64,000 nucleotides of DNA from Advenella faeciporci (GCF_014652395.1 NZ_BMYS01000001.1:62001-126000); one strand, 5' to 3'; positions 1 through 9,566 are shown, numbered from the stretch's first letter. Notes: generated from the letters alone by a model not told the origin. A program made the numbers and translations.

Positions 1-2304
1 GGCCATCCAGTTGGCGGAAAGCTTGATGTCTTCAATTCTGGCGACATCGGCAGCGGCAAGGTTGGTAAGGGCTTCAGCAATTGACATGCGGCCTGAAGCA
101 GGTGCATTGATAATGGCCAGCGGTGAACGTTCACCCAGCGCCATGGCTTCACCGCGATAGCCTTCGTAATCAGCCAACGTAACTGCACAATCAGCCACCG
201 GCACCTGCCACGGCCCCACCATTTGGTCGCGGGCATTTAAACCGCCTACCGAACGGTCGCCAATGGTAATCAGGAATGTTTTATTGGCCACGGTGGGATG
301 ACGCATCACCTGGCGGCAAACCGTATCAAAATCAAGACCGGTTACATCAATGGGTTCCTCGCTTAACTGAACCCGGGTGACATCACGGAACATGCGTGGC
401 GGTTTGCCCAGAATGACATCAATGGGCACATCGACCGGACGCAGTTCGGTAGCGGCTTCAAGCGACGTGGTACCGGCCTCACCGGGAAGCCCTTCCCCGT
501 TGGTGACGCGCAGAACACGATCTTCAGTAGCAACGCCAACCACCGCATACGGGCAACGTTCACGTTTAGCCAGCGCATCAAAACGCGGCAGGTCTTCGGG
601 AAGAATGGAAAGCACATAGCGTTCCTGGGCCTCGTTACTCCAGATTTCGGCAGCAGACAAGCCGGATTCTTCAAGATTCACGCGTTGAAGATCAAAAATG
701 GCACCCCGACCCGCATCATTGACCAGTTCAGGGAAGGCATTGGACAAGCCGCCCGCCCCCACATCATGAATAGCGATAATGGGGTTGTTGTCCAGTTGCT
801 GCCAACAGGCATCAATGACTTCCTGGGCCCGACGCTCCAGCTCGGGATTGCCACGTTGTACGGAATCAAAATCAAGCTGGGCCGAATTGGCACCCACACC
901 CATACTGGATGCTGCACTGCCGCCCATACCAATGCGCATGCCCGGGCCACCCAGCTGAACCAGCAGGGCTCCGGGTGGAATTTGGTTTTTATGTGTTTGA
1001 CTGGCATCGATGGCACCCAGGCCCCCTGCCAGCATGATGGGCTTGTGATAGCCCCATTTTTTTCCGGCAACGGTTTGCTCATAAACCCGGAAATACCCCA
1101 ACAAGTTGGGACGGCCAAATTCATTATTAAAAGCGGCACCCCCAATAGGACCATCTATCATTATATCCAGTGGTGTCGCAATGCGGTCTGGTGCGCCATG
1201 GGAGTCTTTTTCCCAGGTTTCCGGGGCGTCATCAAACTGAAGATTGGAAACCGTAAAGCCGGTAAGACCAGCCTTGGGTTTGGAACCGCGTCCGGTCGCG
1301 CCCTCATCGCGAATTTCACCGCCCGCCCCGGTAGCGGCACCGGGAAACGGCGCAATAGCGGTTGGGTGGTTGTGGGTTTCCACTTTCATGAGAACGTGAG
1401 TAAGACGCTCATGCGAGCTGTATTTGCCAGGACCGGCTTGTGCCGTATCAGGATAGAACCGCTGGGCAACACCACCTTCCATAATGGCCGAGTTGTCGGA
1501 ATAGGCAACCACGGTACCCAGAGGCTGGGCCGCATGGGTCTGGCGAATCATGCCAAACAGCGTGTTTTCTTTATCTTCGCCATTGATTTTCCACTTGGCA
1601 TTGAATATCTTGTGGCGGCAATGCTCACTGTTGGCCTGGGCAAACATCATCAATTCAACATCAGTAGGATCACGACCAAGCGTCGTAAACGCATCAACCA
1701 GATAATCAATTTCATCTTCGGACAAGGCCAAACCCAATTCGGTATTGGCTTTTTCAAGTGCTGCTTTGCCCTGCGCCAATACAGGCACGGTTTGCAAAGG
1801 TTTTCCTTCAAGCGTCTTAAACAGCGCCTGACCGTCAAAATCAATGTCAACCACGGTTTCAGTCATGCGGTCATGCAGCATGGCTGCTATGCTGCCAAGC
1901 TGGGCTTCGGTAAACTGTTTGCTACCCAGCAAGCCTTTTTCAGGAATCAACAGGTACTCAATGCCCCGTTCAATTCTTTTGATACCAGTCAAGCCGCAGT
2001 TATGGGCGATATCAGTCGCCTTGCTGGCCCATGGGGAAATGGTTCCCAAGCGGGGCAAGACACGCAAACTGACTGTTTTTTTATCCTGAATGTCTTCGGC
2101 ATTGACAGGGCGGCCATAGTCAAGCAACTGCTTCAGGCGCTGCTGTTCGGCTTCGCTGAGGGTTTGCTCACTGAGCACGTGGTGCTCGTAGCGGGCAACC
2201 AGATTGGCAATGGGAATACCCGCCGATTTCATTTTGGAAAGAAGACGTTCGCGTTTAAACGCAGACAACACTGAAGAACCGGGAATAAATTGGTAAATAG
2301 ACAC
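1..2304 (-). CDS. purL: PurL, phosphoribosylformylglycinamidine synthase (3' end beyond window)
   Basis: Cytoplasmic purine synthesis enzyme converting FGAR to FGAM with ATP and glutamine. About 768 codons are visible; the large single-chain form has about 1,300 residues, so the C-terminal part, including the glutaminase domain, lies beyond the left edge. The minus strand translates into family motifs [25 protein letters not shown] and [19 protein letters not shown], followed by a continuous FGAM-synthase domain without stops. The start is taken as the GTG at 2304 because the next residues ([15 protein letters not shown]) resemble the family N-terminus; an in-frame GTG at 2316 is possible. 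No strong Shine-Dalgarno precedes either. A long open frame on the plus strand at 685-2274 is an antisense shadow. Confidence 0.96.
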   Translation of the reverse strand, partial: MSIYQFIPGSSVLSAFKRERLLSKMKSAGIPIANLVARYEHHVLSEQTLSEAEQQRLKQLLDYGRPVNAEDIQDKKTVSLRVLPRLGTISPWASKATDIAHNCGLTGIKRIERGIEYLLIPEKGLLGSKQFTEAQLGSIAAMLHDRMTETVVDIDFDGQALFKTLEGKPLQTVPVLAQGKAALEKANTELGLALSEDEIDYLVDAFTTLGRDPTDVELMMFAQANSEHCRHKIFNAKWKINGEDKENTLFGMIRQTHAAQPLGTVVAYSDNSAIMEGGVAQRFYPDTAQAGPGKYSSHERLTHVLMKVETHNHPTAIAPFPGAATGAGGEIRDEGATGRGSKPKAGLTGFTVSNLQFDDAPETWEKDSHGAPDRIATPLDIMIDGPIGGAAFNNEFGRPNLLGYFRVYEQTVAGKKWGYHKPIMLAGGLGAIDASQTHKNQIPPGALLVQLGGPGMRIGMGGSAASSMGVGANSAQLDFDSVQRGNPELERRAQEVIDACWQQLDNNPIIAIHDVGAGGLSNAFPELVNDAGRGAIFDLQRVNLEESGLSAAEIWSNEAQERYVLSILPEDLPRFDALAKRERCPYAVVGVATEDRVLRVTNGEGLPGEAGTTSLEAATELRPVDVPIDVILGKPPRMFRDVTRVQLSEEPIDVTGLDFDTVCRQVMRHPTVANKTFLITIGDRSVGGLNARDQMVGPWQVPVADCAVTLADYEGYRGEAMALGERSPLAIINAPASGRMSIAEALTNLAAADVARIEDIKLSANWMA

Positions 2305-2639
2305 GTTTTTGTTCACAAAAAAACAAGCTGGATGGAAAGCATCCATTTTAGCCTGCCTTGACGATTGGCTCTTGGAAAAAACCCATACAGGTAAAAATAT
2401 TGGCCGGTCTTTTAAAATTTCCACGCCCTTACCTTTCTATTACAAAAAATTACAAATTAACAAGTAAGCACGTCCTCCTGCCAATAATAAAAAAAGTCTT
2501 ATAAATCAAACCAGTCCAATATTCCAAATCTCTTAACAATGAATTTAAAAAGAACCGCTAACTATTTAATATATATACTTTTTTTATATTCAATTCTATA
2601 ATTGACAAAACCCTATTCTAATTATATATATCCTTGACT
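2305..2639. other. AT-rich divergent intergenic region between purL and pbpG
   Basis: This gene-free stretch separates two divergent genes and must carry both promoters. A perfect 6-bp hairpin (TGGATG/CATCCA, 2329-2345) sits just upstream of the purL start. The right half is strongly AT-rich and holds the pbpG promoter candidates. I see no RNA gene or repeat family here. Confidence 0.6.
2597..2630 (+). promoter_or_regulatory. Candidate sigma-70 promoters for pbpG
   Basis: Two overlapping signals are visible. TTGACA (2602-2607) is followed after exactly 17 bp by TATATA (2625-2630), a near-consensus arrangement. A perfect TATAAT lies at 2597-2602 with only a weak -35. The first promoter would start transcription about 2636-2638, almost at the pbpG ATG (2640), giving a leaderless or nearly leaderless mRNA; the second would give a leader of about 30 nt. 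Confidence 0.5.
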
Positions 2640-3533
2640 ATGCGAAAATACCTGAACAAAACCTTGTCAGCGTGCCTGGGGGCCTTTTGCGCCTTCAGCA
2701 TGCAGCTGGCCCCCGTGGTTCATGCCCAAACGCCCGGCAAGCCCGTTTCCGGCCCAAATGTAACCGGCCTGGCCGATGCGGGCGCCTCCCTGAAATCGGA
2801 AGTTGCCTTCGTGGTAGACCTTAATTCGAACGAGGTGCTGTTTTCCAAAAACAGCGACACCATACGACCTATCGCCTCTATCAGCAAACTCATGACAGCT
2901 CTGGTTATTGCCAAGGCACATTTGCCCATGAATGAGCAAATTCAAATTGTTGATGCCGATGTCGATCGCTTCAAATACTCCAGCTCACGACTTAGTGTTG
3001 GCACCACACTTACCCGTCGTGAATTGCTGCATCTTGCGCTCATGTCCTCTGAAAACCGGGCCGCCCATGCATTGGGTCGCACTTATCCGGGTGGCATGGA
3101 AGCCTTTGTGCGAGAAATGAACGCACAGGCCCGTGCCCTTGGCATGACCAGAAGCCGCTTTGTAGAGCCCACTGGCCTGTCACCCATGAACGTCTCCTCA
3201 CCCCGCGATCTGGTAAGGTTGATTCAGGCAACTTCAGAACAACCACTGATTCGCCAACTTTCCACCAGTGATGAATATGAAGTGGTCACCAGCAATGGAA
3301 AAACACAAAAATACAAGAACACCAATCGTCTTGTGAGAAACTCAAACTGGACAATCCAGATTTCAAAAACCGGATACATTAAAGAGTCCGGCGACTGCCT
3401 GGTCATGAAAACACAAATGGATGGCCGGCCAGTTGCCGTTGTGTTACTGAATTCACAAGGACGTCTTACCCGTTTTGCCGATGCGGTCCGGGTACGCCAC
3501 CTGGTACAAAGCGATTACCCCACCTTGCTGTAA
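2640..3533 (+). CDS. pbpG: PbpG-like D-alanyl-D-alanine endopeptidase (PBP7 family)
   Basis: Periplasmic low-molecular-weight penicillin-binding protein of the S11 family, which trims or opens peptidoglycan cross-links. The 297-residue protein starts with a Sec signal peptide ending near VVHAQ. All three active-site motifs are present: SISK (about residues 80-83, serine nucleophile), SEN (about 137-139) and KTG (about 243-245). Its length suits PBP7/PbpG better than carboxypeptidases such as DacA, which carry an extra C-terminal domain. The ATG at 2640 is preferred over an in-frame TTG at 2634; neither has a clear Shine-Dalgarno, which fits a near-leaderless transcript. A strong terminator follows. 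Confidence 0.9.
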   Translation: MRKYLNKTLSACLGAFCAFSMQLAPVVHAQTPGKPVSGPNVTGLADAGASLKSEVAFVVDLNSNEVLFSKNSDTIRPIASISKLMTALVIAKAHLPMNEQIQIVDADVDRFKYSSSRLSVGTTLTRRELLHLALMSSENRAAHALGRTYPGGMEAFVREMNAQARALGMTRSRFVEPTGLSPMNVSSPRDLVRLIQATSEQPLIRQLSTSDEYEVVTSNGKTQKYKNTNRLVRNSNWTIQISKTGYIKESGDCLVMKTQMDGRPVAVVLLNSQGRLTRFADAVRVRHLVQSDYPTLL

Positions 3534-3543
3534 ATTCAAATAA

Positions 3544-3573
3544 AAAAATCCCCGGTAGAAATCGGGGATTTTT
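3544..3573 (+). terminator. Rho-independent terminator after pbpG
   Basis: An 11-bp stem, AAAAATCCCCG / CGGGGATTTTT, around an 8-nt loop runs into a T-rich tract (TTTTTTATTT). It lies just after the pbpG stop. The flanking A and T runs may also let it act on the convergent gene ending at 3593. Confidence 0.9.
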
Positions 3574-3592
3574 TATTTGTAAAACCACAATA

Positions 3593-4318
3593 TCAATGAA
3601 TCGTGTCATCGGGTTCGGGGCCCGTTTGACGCAACTCGTATTCGCCTCCTTCGGCTTCCTGCCAGAATCTTAAAGGCACACAGGTCAGCAGCCGCTCTAT
3701 CATTCTCTTACTAAGTACCGGGTCTAGCGAGTTTTTGGTTTTATTGGCAATATCCACCGTTGCGTCACCCTGTATTTGATCTATATGAAGGTGGGTATCA
3801 CGGGCAAAATGAATACTGACTTTCTCATCTTCATCAGCATGCAATAAATGAATGGTCTGTTCAATAGACAGGGATTCAGGCAATTGTATATACCGCCCGC
3901 CAAAAGTAATGACCCGACCTGCCGGAACCTGTTCGGCCTTGGTCAATTCAAGTACCACGCTGGCGGCATAACCAACCCCAACAAGGGCGGTTGCCTGGGC
4001 GGGAAGACCAAACTCTTGCCTTTTTTCATTGATATAAGCAAGATATTGCTCACCACTTTGTGCCACCATCTGGCTCAGTTCCGCTTCTGTCAGTCCCAAA
4101 TGCTGCAGCAGCTTCCCTTCCCAAGAGTCGGGTTTATTGGCCTGAGCCGGATAATGGCAAACCGCCACCACCGCAGCATTTTCAAAATGCTTGCATATTT
4201 GCTGAACCAGCACATCAAGATTATCTTTTTGTCGTATATCATCAAAAAAGATAATAAATAATTGCCTGATATCGTTATTTCCGGGAACAAGTATTCTTTC
4301 AGTTACCAGCTCTGTCAT
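3593..4318 (-). CDS. YpfH-family alpha/beta-hydrolase-like protein lacking catalytic residues
   Basis: The 241-residue protein follows the E. coli YpfH carboxylesterase pattern over most of its length: RVITFGGRYIQLPESLS corresponds to YpfH RVIAFNGRYASLPETAS, and IHLLHADED to IHLIHGGED. The nucleophile elbow GFSQG of YpfH reads GVGYA here (residues 114-118), so the catalytic serine is Gly116. The catalytic histidine position (LGHAID in YpfH) reads TKNSLD, giving Asn196. The acidic DED (162-164) remains. I infer a non-catalytic homologue or a protein with changed chemistry; the YpfH comparison is from memory. It is monocistronic, convergent with pbpG and divergent from yqeY. There is no signal peptide, so it should be cytoplasmic. 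Confidence 0.75.
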   Translation of the reverse strand: MTELVTERILVPGNNDIRQLFIIFFDDIRQKDNLDVLVQQICKHFENAAVVAVCHYPAQANKPDSWEGKLLQHLGLTEAELSQMVAQSGEQYLAYINEKRQEFGLPAQATALVGVGYAASVVLELTKAEQVPAGRVITFGGRYIQLPESLSIEQTIHLLHADEDEKVSIHFARDTHLHIDQIQGDATVDIANKTKNSLDPVLSKRMIERLLTCVPLRFWQEAEGGEYELRQTGPEPDDTIH

Positions 4319-4381
4319 GTTGATGCCTATAAAAAACTGCGTAATAATATAGCTCTATCTTAACATTCCCCTGGAATTTTC

Positions 4382-4840
4382 ATGTCTGATTCTTTAAAAC
4401 AAACCATCTCGGAAGAAATTAAAAATGCAATGCGCGCCAAACAATCCGAGCGCCTGGGCACCTTGCGTTTATTGCAGGCCGCCATCAAGCAAAAAGAGGT
4501 AGATGAGCGTACGGAACTGTCCAATGACGACATTCTGGCTATTATCGAAAAGCAAATCAAACAAAGAAAAGAATCCATTTCCGCCTACGAAAAAGCCGGA
4601 CGCACCGAAACTGCCGAAGCGGAAAAAGCTGAAATGCAAGTGCTTAGTGAATTTCTGCCCGAACAGGCTAGCCCGGAAGAAATAATTGCCGTCATTACCG
4701 CCGCCATCGAAGCAGTCGCCGCCCAAGGGGTTAGCGGTGCGCCTGCCATGGGTAAGGCCATGGCTATCATCAAGCAAAAACTGGCCGGCCGCGCTGACAT
4801 GTCTGAACTGTCCAAACAACTCAAAGCCCGCCTAATGTAA
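4382..4840 (+). CDS. yqeY: GatB/YqeY domain-containing protein
   Basis: A 152-residue YqeY-family protein. The family resembles the C-terminal tRNA-binding domain of GatB and is usually encoded near rpsU, dnaG or rpoD; its exact role is unsettled. The sequence shows the typical charged helical start (SLKQTISEEIKNAMRAK), the conserved ERLGTLRLLQAAIKQKEVDER block, and the C-terminal VSGAPAMGKAMAIIKQKLAGRADMS-type ending. The ATG at 4382 is the only sensible start. rpsU is not beside it, so the gene appears to stand alone. Confidence 0.93.
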   Translation: MSDSLKQTISEEIKNAMRAKQSERLGTLRLLQAAIKQKEVDERTELSNDDILAIIEKQIKQRKESISAYEKAGRTETAEAEKAEMQVLSEFLPEQASPEEIIAVITAAIEAVAAQGVSGAPAMGKAMAIIKQKLAGRADMSELSKQLKARLM

Positions 4841-4852
4841 TTTTACCCCTCC

Positions 4853-4899
4853 GCCAGCCAGGCCTTGTTTAGCTCACCGCAACCATGCCCCTGGCTGGC
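4853..4899. repeat. Perfect 10-bp inverted repeat between yqeY and dinB
   Basis: GCCAGCCAGG (4853-4862) is repeated inverted as CCTGGCTGGC (4890-4899) with a 27-nt spacer, in the gap between the two convergent genes. There is no U-tract, so it is not a classical intrinsic terminator, though it could mark 3' ends of both transcripts. Confidence 0.55.
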
Positions 4900-4960
4900 T
4901 CCACCCCCACAACACGGCAGGCGTTACCTGGCATGCATTAAGCCAGTGCCAGATGCCCCC

Positions 4961-6025
4961 CTACAACAAGGACAGTTGCATACCACCTTGCCGGTCTTCT
5001 GGAAAATGGCTAACGCCAATGCCAACCAGACGAAACTGGTGATTCTTAAGGTCTTCATCCACCCTTTCCAGCAATGACAGACCCGCCTGAAGCAAGTGAA
5101 CCTGGCTGTGCAGGGGCACAGAAAATGTTTTTGAACGGGTAATAATGCGAAACGTATTTGTTTTAAGCTTTAGTGTCACCGTACAGCCAAATTTTTTCTT
5201 TTTAAGCAGCTGCACCCATAACTTGGCGCACAATGCTGCCAGGAAGGCCTCTATCTGCTCAAACAAAATATCTTCTTCAAACGTGGTTTCTGTTGAAATT
5301 TGCTGGGCTGGCTGATTGGATTCTACCGGGCGCTCATCAACCCCACGTGCCAGTTGATACAGGCGATAGCCGAATTTGCCAAAATGGTACGCCAGCTCGG
5401 CATCATTAAAGCCTAAAAGATCACTCACCGTAAACATGCCCAATTGATGAAACTTGGCCAGGGTCACTTTACCCACGCCGGGTATTTTCTGTAACGGCAG
5501 AGGTGCCAGGAAAGCTTGTACTTTTGCAGGAGAAATGACAAAAATACCATTGGGCTTGCGCCAATCCGAAGCAATTTTTGCCAGAAATTTGTTAGGTGCC
5601 ACACCTGCGGATGCCGTTAATCCTGTAAGCGAAAAAATATCCGCCCGAATGGCATTGGCGACCTCGGTGGCAGAGGGCAGATTCTTGAAATTTGATGTTA
5701 CGTCCAGATAGGCTTCGTCTAGTGACAAAGGCTCTATTTTGTTGGTGTAACATTCAAACACCGACCTTACCTGCCTTGAAACCGAGCGGTAAAGATCAAA
5801 ATTGGGAGGAATATAAATAGCCTGCGGACATAATTGCCTGGCCTTGGCCACTGACATGGCAGAACGCAAACCGTATTTCCTTGCCTCATAAGACGCGGCA
5901 CAAATCACCGAGCGGGCACTATCCCAGGCAACCACTACCGGCTTGCCCTGCAACGACGGATTCTCCCTAAGCTCGACAGAGGCATAGAAGGCATCCATGT
6001 CAACATGAATAATCTTGCGCGTCAT
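4961..6025 (-). CDS. dinB: DNA polymerase IV (DinB, Y-family)
   Basis: Error-prone translesion polymerase of 354 residues, the usual length for DinB. It has the N-terminal IIHVDMDAFYASVE motif with its metal-binding Asp, the palm motif SLDEAYLDVT with the catalytic Asp-Glu pair, the helix-hairpin-helix IPGVGKVT, and a little-finger domain. The C-terminus lacks a recognisable QL.LF-type clamp-binding motif; the nearest hydrophobic end is MQLSLL, which may serve. The ATG at 6025 is chosen over an immediately upstream TTG (6028). I did not find a convincing LexA box upstream. Confidence 0.95.
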   Translation of the reverse strand: MTRKIIHVDMDAFYASVELRENPSLQGKPVVVAWDSARSVICAASYEARKYGLRSAMSVAKARQLCPQAIYIPPNFDLYRSVSRQVRSVFECYTNKIEPLSLDEAYLDVTSNFKNLPSATEVANAIRADIFSLTGLTASAGVAPNKFLAKIASDWRKPNGIFVISPAKVQAFLAPLPLQKIPGVGKVTLAKFHQLGMFTVSDLLGFNDAELAYHFGKFGYRLYQLARGVDERPVESNQPAQQISTETTFEEDILFEQIEAFLAALCAKLWVQLLKKKKFGCTVTLKLKTNTFRIITRSKTFSVPLHSQVHLLQAGLSLLERVDEDLKNHQFRLVGIGVSHFPEDRQGGMQLSLL

Positions 6026-6110
6026 CAAAAAGCAAACCTTAAATTGGATTACAATGAACAGTTATGCATTAAGCACCAACCAAATCCTTCATACACGTTC
6101 ATTATAAATC

Positions 6111-6242
6111 ATGAAAAACAAATTAATTCTGCTGGCGGTTACCGCCCTACTTGCCGCTTGCGCCAGCAAAGGCGCTTATGATGGCGCCCCTTCGGTGCCT
6201 GCCGATGTACCGCCCCCAACCAATTTAATGATCACCCAGTAA
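6111..6242 (+). CDS. Small lipoprotein, 43 residues
   Basis: A short frame encoding a 43-residue precursor. After the MKNK n-region and a hydrophobic core comes the lipobox LAAC, so the mature part is only about 27 residues, rich in proline (DVPPPTN). Small Pro-rich lipoproteins of this type are common and mostly uncharacterised in Proteobacteria. It lies 15 bp upstream of the next gene in the same direction and may be co-transcribed with it. Function unknown. Confidence 0.7.
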   Translation: MKNKLILLAVTALLAACASKGAYDGAPSVPADVPPPTNLMITQ

Positions 6243-6257
6243 CCACAACGCTACCCC

Positions 6258-6596
6258 ATGGAACTGCAAAGCACTTTAATCCGCCCCCTTGAGCACGGCA
6301 TCGAAATCCAGTGTGAAGTTGAAAACCTGTTATTGAACATTTATTTCATCCTGGGTGAAACCGATTTCGAGGAAATTACCACTCTGGTTCCCAAAGAACG
6401 TTTTGAACAAGGCAATGATATCCATGTTGCATCGCTTGACGAATCCCAGGACATTGAAGACGAAATGGAATCCGTGCTGGTCAACATGCAATCTGAAGAT
6501 ACGGTTATTTTCTTTTGCTCAGATGAAAACAGCTTCCATACCGGACTGGATTTCCTGAACTATCACGATTCACGCGCTTTTATCAAACCCAATTAA
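6258..6596 (+). CDS. Conserved-looking hypothetical acidic protein
   Basis: A 112-residue protein that I do not recognise. It is acidic (DESQDIEDEMESV), lacks signal peptide and membrane segments, and ends with FLNYHDSRAFIKPN. It follows the small lipoprotein closely, which suggests a two-gene unit. Its last 27 bp overlap the 3' end of the convergent helicase gene. Predicted to be cytoplasmic; no function can be assigned from sequence. Confidence 0.7.
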   Translation: MELQSTLIRPLEHGIEIQCEVENLLLNIYFILGETDFEEITTLVPKERFEQGNDIHVASLDESQDIEDEMESVLVNMQSEDTVIFFCSDENSFHTGLDFLNYHDSRAFIKPN

Positions 6597-8717
6597 TCGA
6601 AGCAACCTCGTTTTCATCCACTGTTTGACCTGGGTATATGCAGGGCTTTCGCCAATTGGCGAAGGCCCAGAACGCAAGAAAGGTAAAACTCTGCCCGCGT
6701 GCGGGTCTTTATGTTCCAGCACTTCTACCGCATAATCGTTAGTTAATAATTCAAGCACAAACGCTGATGGATGATTGGGCTCATACATCAGATAAACATG
6801 ATGTCTGGCCCGGGTTAATGCTACATAGAACAGGCGCCGCTCTTCTGCCTGCGTAAAATCTTCCGCCTCTGGCAACAGGGATTCATGCAATAGATTGGAC
6901 TCTTTGCCCGATGGAAACCCGAACTCGCCATTATTCAAGCCCAAAACAATGACATAATCGGCCTCTTGTCCTTTGGCAGCATGCACCGTTAAACAACGCA
7001 AATGCACTCCCTTGAATTGCTGCTGCCAACCTTGCAGGGTAGATGCCGGCACCAGCAAATGCCTGAAGCGCGCCAGGATCAGTACGGTTATTTCCGGCTT
7101 TTCGCCCTGTTTCAGGACAATATCCTGCAAGACACTTGCCACGCCTTGTTTATCATCCAGCACGCTAACAGCCGGCCTTGTCTGCCGCACACGGGTAATC
7201 AGATTTTTACGGGTTTGCGAGGGGTTTTCCAGCACAAATCGACTTGCAACGGCCGAAATCTGGTTATTAAAACGGAAGGTGCGACACAAGGCCATACACC
7301 TGGCCTTGCCAAACCAGGACTCAAACCTTGAGGTATAGCCAATATCACTGCCTGCAAAGCGATAAATAGCCTGCCAGTCATCGCCCACGCAAAAAAGCCG
7401 TATTTGTGGATTTTGCTCTCTGATTGCCTTGATTAACTCATACCGCGGGGCAGACAAATCCTGAAATTCATCAATCAGGATATCACTCCATAAGGCGGTA
7501 TACCTGCCCTCCCGAACATAGCGGGTCGCCCTGTCAATCATCATGGCATAATCAATCTTCCCGGAACGAAGAATATATTGTTCATGCGACTGAGCCAGGG
7601 GCATTAACAAATCCAGCAAGACCACCTTATAGCGACTCTGAAAATCAGTTTTATTTTCCAGCATGGCCCGCATGACAGGCAAGCTTTGCTTACCCGACCG
7701 GGCCGCCAGCAGCGCCGACTTTAACAAACCCAATAAATTGCGCAAACGGGAAGGCGAGCGGAACAGTTTGTCTGAAACTTGCAAACGTTCAGTCTTAAGA
7801 CCCAGGGCCTGCTGAATCTGGCCCACAAACGGATTGCCACCCGAAGCACCTATTTCCTGCTCATAAAACTCAAGCAGGAAAGTCCCATTGCTGCGGTGAA
7901 TCCCACGCACCCTGGAGCGGTATTTTTCCACCGCCGGATAATGCTTGATCAGAGATTCGGGTAAATCATGAATTTCCACATAGCAATCGTAGGCTGGCAA
8001 GTAAAAGCAGCAACAATAGGGTTCATAAGCACGCAGATACACATCCCTGAAATAATGCGCCCGATAACCATAACGGATGCCCAGCACAGCCAGCGCATTG
8101 GCAAACAGCATTTCGCTCATATTCCTGGTGTAATCATCGTTATACGACCTGAAAACCTGCTGGCCCAAATAGGCCTGGTAATTTTTTTCTTCCTGAAAAC
8201 AGGAGCGAAAACAAGGTTGGGTTTCATAGGCATCAAACCAGGACAACACAAGACACCCATACCTGTCGGAATGATTGAATAATTGAAGAAACTCTCTTTC
8301 AAGACAGGACAACAAGACAGCCTCATCACTTAATTCGGACAGGGCAATCGTGGTTTGCTCAACCTCCTGGACAATACTCAGCCCCAAGGCATGAAATGTT
8401 CTGGCTTCAACAGACTTGTCCTGCTGAGTCTGCCGGGAAGCAATACGGCTATCCATTTCATTGGCTGCCTCGCGGGCAAACGCCAGCAACAGAATCTGCT
8501 CTGGCCTGGCCTTGCCACTGGCCTGCAAATAAGCCGCCCGGCCTGCCAGGGTACTGGTTTTTCCGGTACCCGCCCCTGCCAAGACCAGGGTATTTCTGGC
8601 ACTGGATACACAGGCAGCACGTTGCTCAGGTGTAAGGGGTTGTCGCTCTACCCTGTCAAACAGGCTTTTATAGGCATCCAGTTCCTGTAATTCAGCTTCA
8701 CTGCCCGTGTGATTCAT
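6570..8717 (-). CDS. UvrD/Rep-superfamily DNA helicase, HelD (helicase IV)-like
   Basis: Superfamily 1A ATP-dependent DNA helicase of 715 residues. Visible motifs are Walker A GAGTGKTS, Walker B DEFQDLS, the VGDDWQAIYRFAGSD block (motif III region, typical of helicase IV rather than UvrD or Rep), VHAAKGQEADYV and VALTRARHHVY. HelD of E. coli is about 684 residues. The ATG at 8717 is chosen because AGGAG lies five bases before it; a GTG at 8741 would add eight residues without a comparable site. It probably acts in recombination or repair. The 3' end overlaps the convergent gene at 6570-6596. Confidence 0.88.
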   Translation of the reverse strand: MNHTGSEAELQELDAYKSLFDRVERQPLTPEQRAACVSSARNTLVLAGAGTGKTSTLAGRAAYLQASGKARPEQILLLAFAREAANEMDSRIASRQTQQDKSVEARTFHALGLSIVQEVEQTTIALSELSDEAVLLSCLEREFLQLFNHSDRYGCLVLSWFDAYETQPCFRSCFQEEKNYQAYLGQQVFRSYNDDYTRNMSEMLFANALAVLGIRYGYRAHYFRDVYLRAYEPYCCCFYLPAYDCYVEIHDLPESLIKHYPAVEKYRSRVRGIHRSNGTFLLEFYEQEIGASGGNPFVGQIQQALGLKTERLQVSDKLFRSPSRLRNLLGLLKSALLAARSGKQSLPVMRAMLENKTDFQSRYKVVLLDLLMPLAQSHEQYILRSGKIDYAMMIDRATRYVREGRYTALWSDILIDEFQDLSAPRYELIKAIREQNPQIRLFCVGDDWQAIYRFAGSDIGYTSRFESWFGKARCMALCRTFRFNNQISAVASRFVLENPSQTRKNLITRVRQTRPAVSVLDDKQGVASVLQDIVLKQGEKPEITVLILARFRHLLVPASTLQGWQQQFKGVHLRCLTVHAAKGQEADYVIVLGLNNGEFGFPSGKESNLLHESLLPEAEDFTQAEERRLFYVALTRARHHVYLMYEPNHPSAFVLELLTNDYAVEVLEHKDPHAGRVLPFLRSGPSPIGESPAYTQVKQWMKTRLLRLIGFDKSA

Positions 8718-8818
8718 CTTTGCTCCTGTTTTTAATGCCACCTAATTCTAATAAGAGAAACTCGCACAAAACGCTGCAATGGCTAAATGTATCCAGGACA
8801 ACAGGAGCGGAAATAGAA

Positions 8819-8841
8819 ATGCCCGCCTTTAAGGCGGGCAT
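8819..8841 (-). terminator. Hairpin terminator downstream of the secreted-protein gene
   Basis: ATGCCCGCC and GGCGGGCAT form a 9-bp GC-rich stem around a 5-nt loop. Read on the minus strand it follows the gene ending at 8904 and is trailed by TTTCTATTT, a weak U-tract. It also separates that gene from the helicase gene downstream. Confidence 0.7.
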
Positions 8842-8903
8842 ATGGACTGCCTGGGGTGTCTGACTAAAAAGCCAGGCCAGGCGAGTGCCGAAGCCTTAGC
8901 GTC

Positions 8904-9278
8904 TTACTTTGGCGTAGACAGATCCTGCACTGGCGCCGTACCTTGTGGTGCCATTTGCGTTGTACCAGAAACAGGTGGAGCAACAGGAACGGTACTGCCT
9001 GCGGCCTCTTGAACCTGTTCCACACGCCCATCAGGATGAACAATAGTCCTGACCGTTGAACCCTCCTGATATGAACCCGCTGGCAGTTGTTTTGTACCCA
9101 TATTAAGTTGCTGGGCCTGTTCAGGAGTTATTATAATCGTTGTTTCTTTAATACGTAAGGTAGGTTCTACATACATATCCTGGGATTTTGCCCATGCAGA
9201 ACGCGTATCTTTTTCCTGAGCCTGAACCATTGTTGAAGCAGTGAGCATAACCAAAGCAGGGATAATATATTTTCTCAT
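8904..9278 (-). CDS. Secreted hypothetical protein
   Basis: A 124-residue protein with a clear Sec signal peptide (MRKYIIPALVMLTASTMVQAQ, cleavage near QAQ). The mature part is hydrophilic, contains IKETTIIITPEQAQQL and VRTIVHPDGRVEQVQE, and ends in a Pro/Thr/Gln-rich low-complexity tail. Predicted to be periplasmic. I do not recognise the family. It has its own downstream hairpin and appears to be a single-gene unit. Confidence 0.7.
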   Translation of the reverse strand: MRKYIIPALVMLTASTMVQAQEKDTRSAWAKSQDMYVEPTLRIKETTIIITPEQAQQLNMGTKQLPAGSYQEGSTVRTIVHPDGRVEQVQEAAGSTVPVAPPVSGTTQMAPQGTAPVQDLSTPK

Positions 9279-9566
9279 GATTGAAATCCTTCAAGTAGGC
9301 GTTACCGGTTAGCATATTGTCTATTGTAACTCTTGCAATCACAAGTTCTGAAACAAAAAGAAACCATCAGATACCAGGCCCCATGATAAAAGCCTTTTGC
9401 CAATCCGGACGGTTACATTGCAAGTGTAAACATTAGAAAAGCACATTACGTTAAAACAGTAAGAAATTTTCTTCAGACACTAAAATACTATATCCTTAAT
9501 ACCAATAAAAGTAAAAAACCTCCCTTATTTTCGTTACAATATTTGCTGTCCCAGGAGATAAAATTC

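Noticed and set aside
685-2274. 529-codon open frame on the plus strand
   Set aside because: It is the antisense shadow of purL; the minus strand gives unmistakable PurL motifs over the same span.
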